Positions 63,885 to 64,000 of a DNA stretch of 64,000 nt are shown piece after piece. Positions within the stretch are counted from its first letter, which is position 1; every line of letters begins with the position of its first letter. Source of the stretch: Promicromonospora sp042731755. GTDB lineage: Bacteria; Actinomycetota; Actinomycetes; Actinomycetales; Cellulomonadaceae. The notes beneath the pieces are model-generated. The model saw only the letters and a list, made by a program, of their open reading frames with translations, searched no databases and was not told the DNA's origin. The position numbers and the translations under genes are program-made. The DNA lies in the NCBI RefSeq assembly GCF_042731755.1, contig NZ_JBHWLR010000001.1:528972-592971 (forward strand), given 5' to 3'.

Positions 63885-64000
63885 CCCGCTGAGGGGGTCC
63901 GGACAGCGGGTCCGGGCACAGTGGCACAGCAGGCCGGGGGGGAGGGGCACCACAGGGGGAGGGCCACCAACAATGGGCAGTGGCGTGCTCCAGCCAGTAC
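63885..64000. other. Intergenic sequence at the window end
   Basis: GCGGGTCCGG occurs twice close together, followed by a G-rich run (about 63937-63961) resembling the low-quality sequence of the two gaps. No gene is visible; sequence accuracy near the end is doubtful. Confidence 0.4.

Overview
The window is GC-rich DNA from an actinobacterium. The Pup-proteasome cluster, the PdtaR-type ANTAR regulator, the many GTG starts and the apparently leaderless promoters all point to Actinomycetota. Gene order (proteasome, his/trp, lgt, gltBD, pyk, pdtaR, polA, rpsA, coaE, uvrB) fits a Micrococcales lineage near Cellulomonadaceae or Promicromonosporaceae; that last placement is inference. No prophage, insertion sequence, integrase or CRISPR array is visible. 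Two short N-runs sit inside homopolymer-rich, low-quality sequence (about 10.6-10.8 kb and 42.16-42.37 kb), so the intergenic sequence there is unreliable.

Layout. 0-11.8 kb: tail of a HAD hydrolase, a RecB-like nuclease (minus strand), an M50 protease with CBS domains, trmI, and the complete pupylation/proteasome locus mpa-dop-pup-prcB-prcA-pafA followed by an FKBP-type lipoprotein. 11.8-24.8 kb: hisF; a heterodimeric ABC exporter pair behind a MerR-type promoter; hisI-trpE with a Trp-associated membrane protein; three small membrane proteins; and trpC-trpB-trpA-lgt. 24.9-32.5 kb: gltB-gltD (glutamate synthase) and pyk. 32.5-36.2 kb: a two-TM/TrkA-N/RyR-domain protein bracketed by strong hairpins, a tRNA with anticodon CAA, the ANTAR regulator pdtaR and a GNAT acetyltransferase. 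36.2-40.3 kb: PaaI-like thioesterase, polA and a methyltransferase. 40.4-46.2 kb: a peptide/nickel-type ABC importer (binding protein, two permeases, one fused double ATPase). 46.2-51 kb: rpsA and a 949-residue STAND-TPR protein. 51-57.4 kb: accessory genes (CDF metal exporter, ABC exporter, CYP157-like P450 without ExxR, two alpha/beta hydrolases). 57.5-64 kb: coaE, pyroglutamyl peptidase, uvrB, a VOC protein, a quinone-oxidoreductase-like enzyme, and terC behind a manganese (yybP-ykoY) riboswitch.

How the genes work together. Mpa, Dop, Pup, PrcA, PrcB and PafA form a self-sufficient tagging, detagging and degradation system. HisF/HisI and TrpE/C/B/A supply parts of the histidine and tryptophan pathways; trpD, trpG and the PriA isomerase are not in the window. 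GltBD and Pyk are central nitrogen and carbon metabolism. The accessory interest lies in four places: the RyR/TrkA-N protein inserted between pyk and the tRNA-pdtaR pair, the STAND-TPR ATPase, the asymmetric ABC exporter under MerR-type control, and the orphan CYP157-like P450.

At least ten start codons in the window lie only 6-8 nt downstream of a -10 hexamer resembling TAGGNT. This suggests widespread leaderless transcription and was used to choose several starts.
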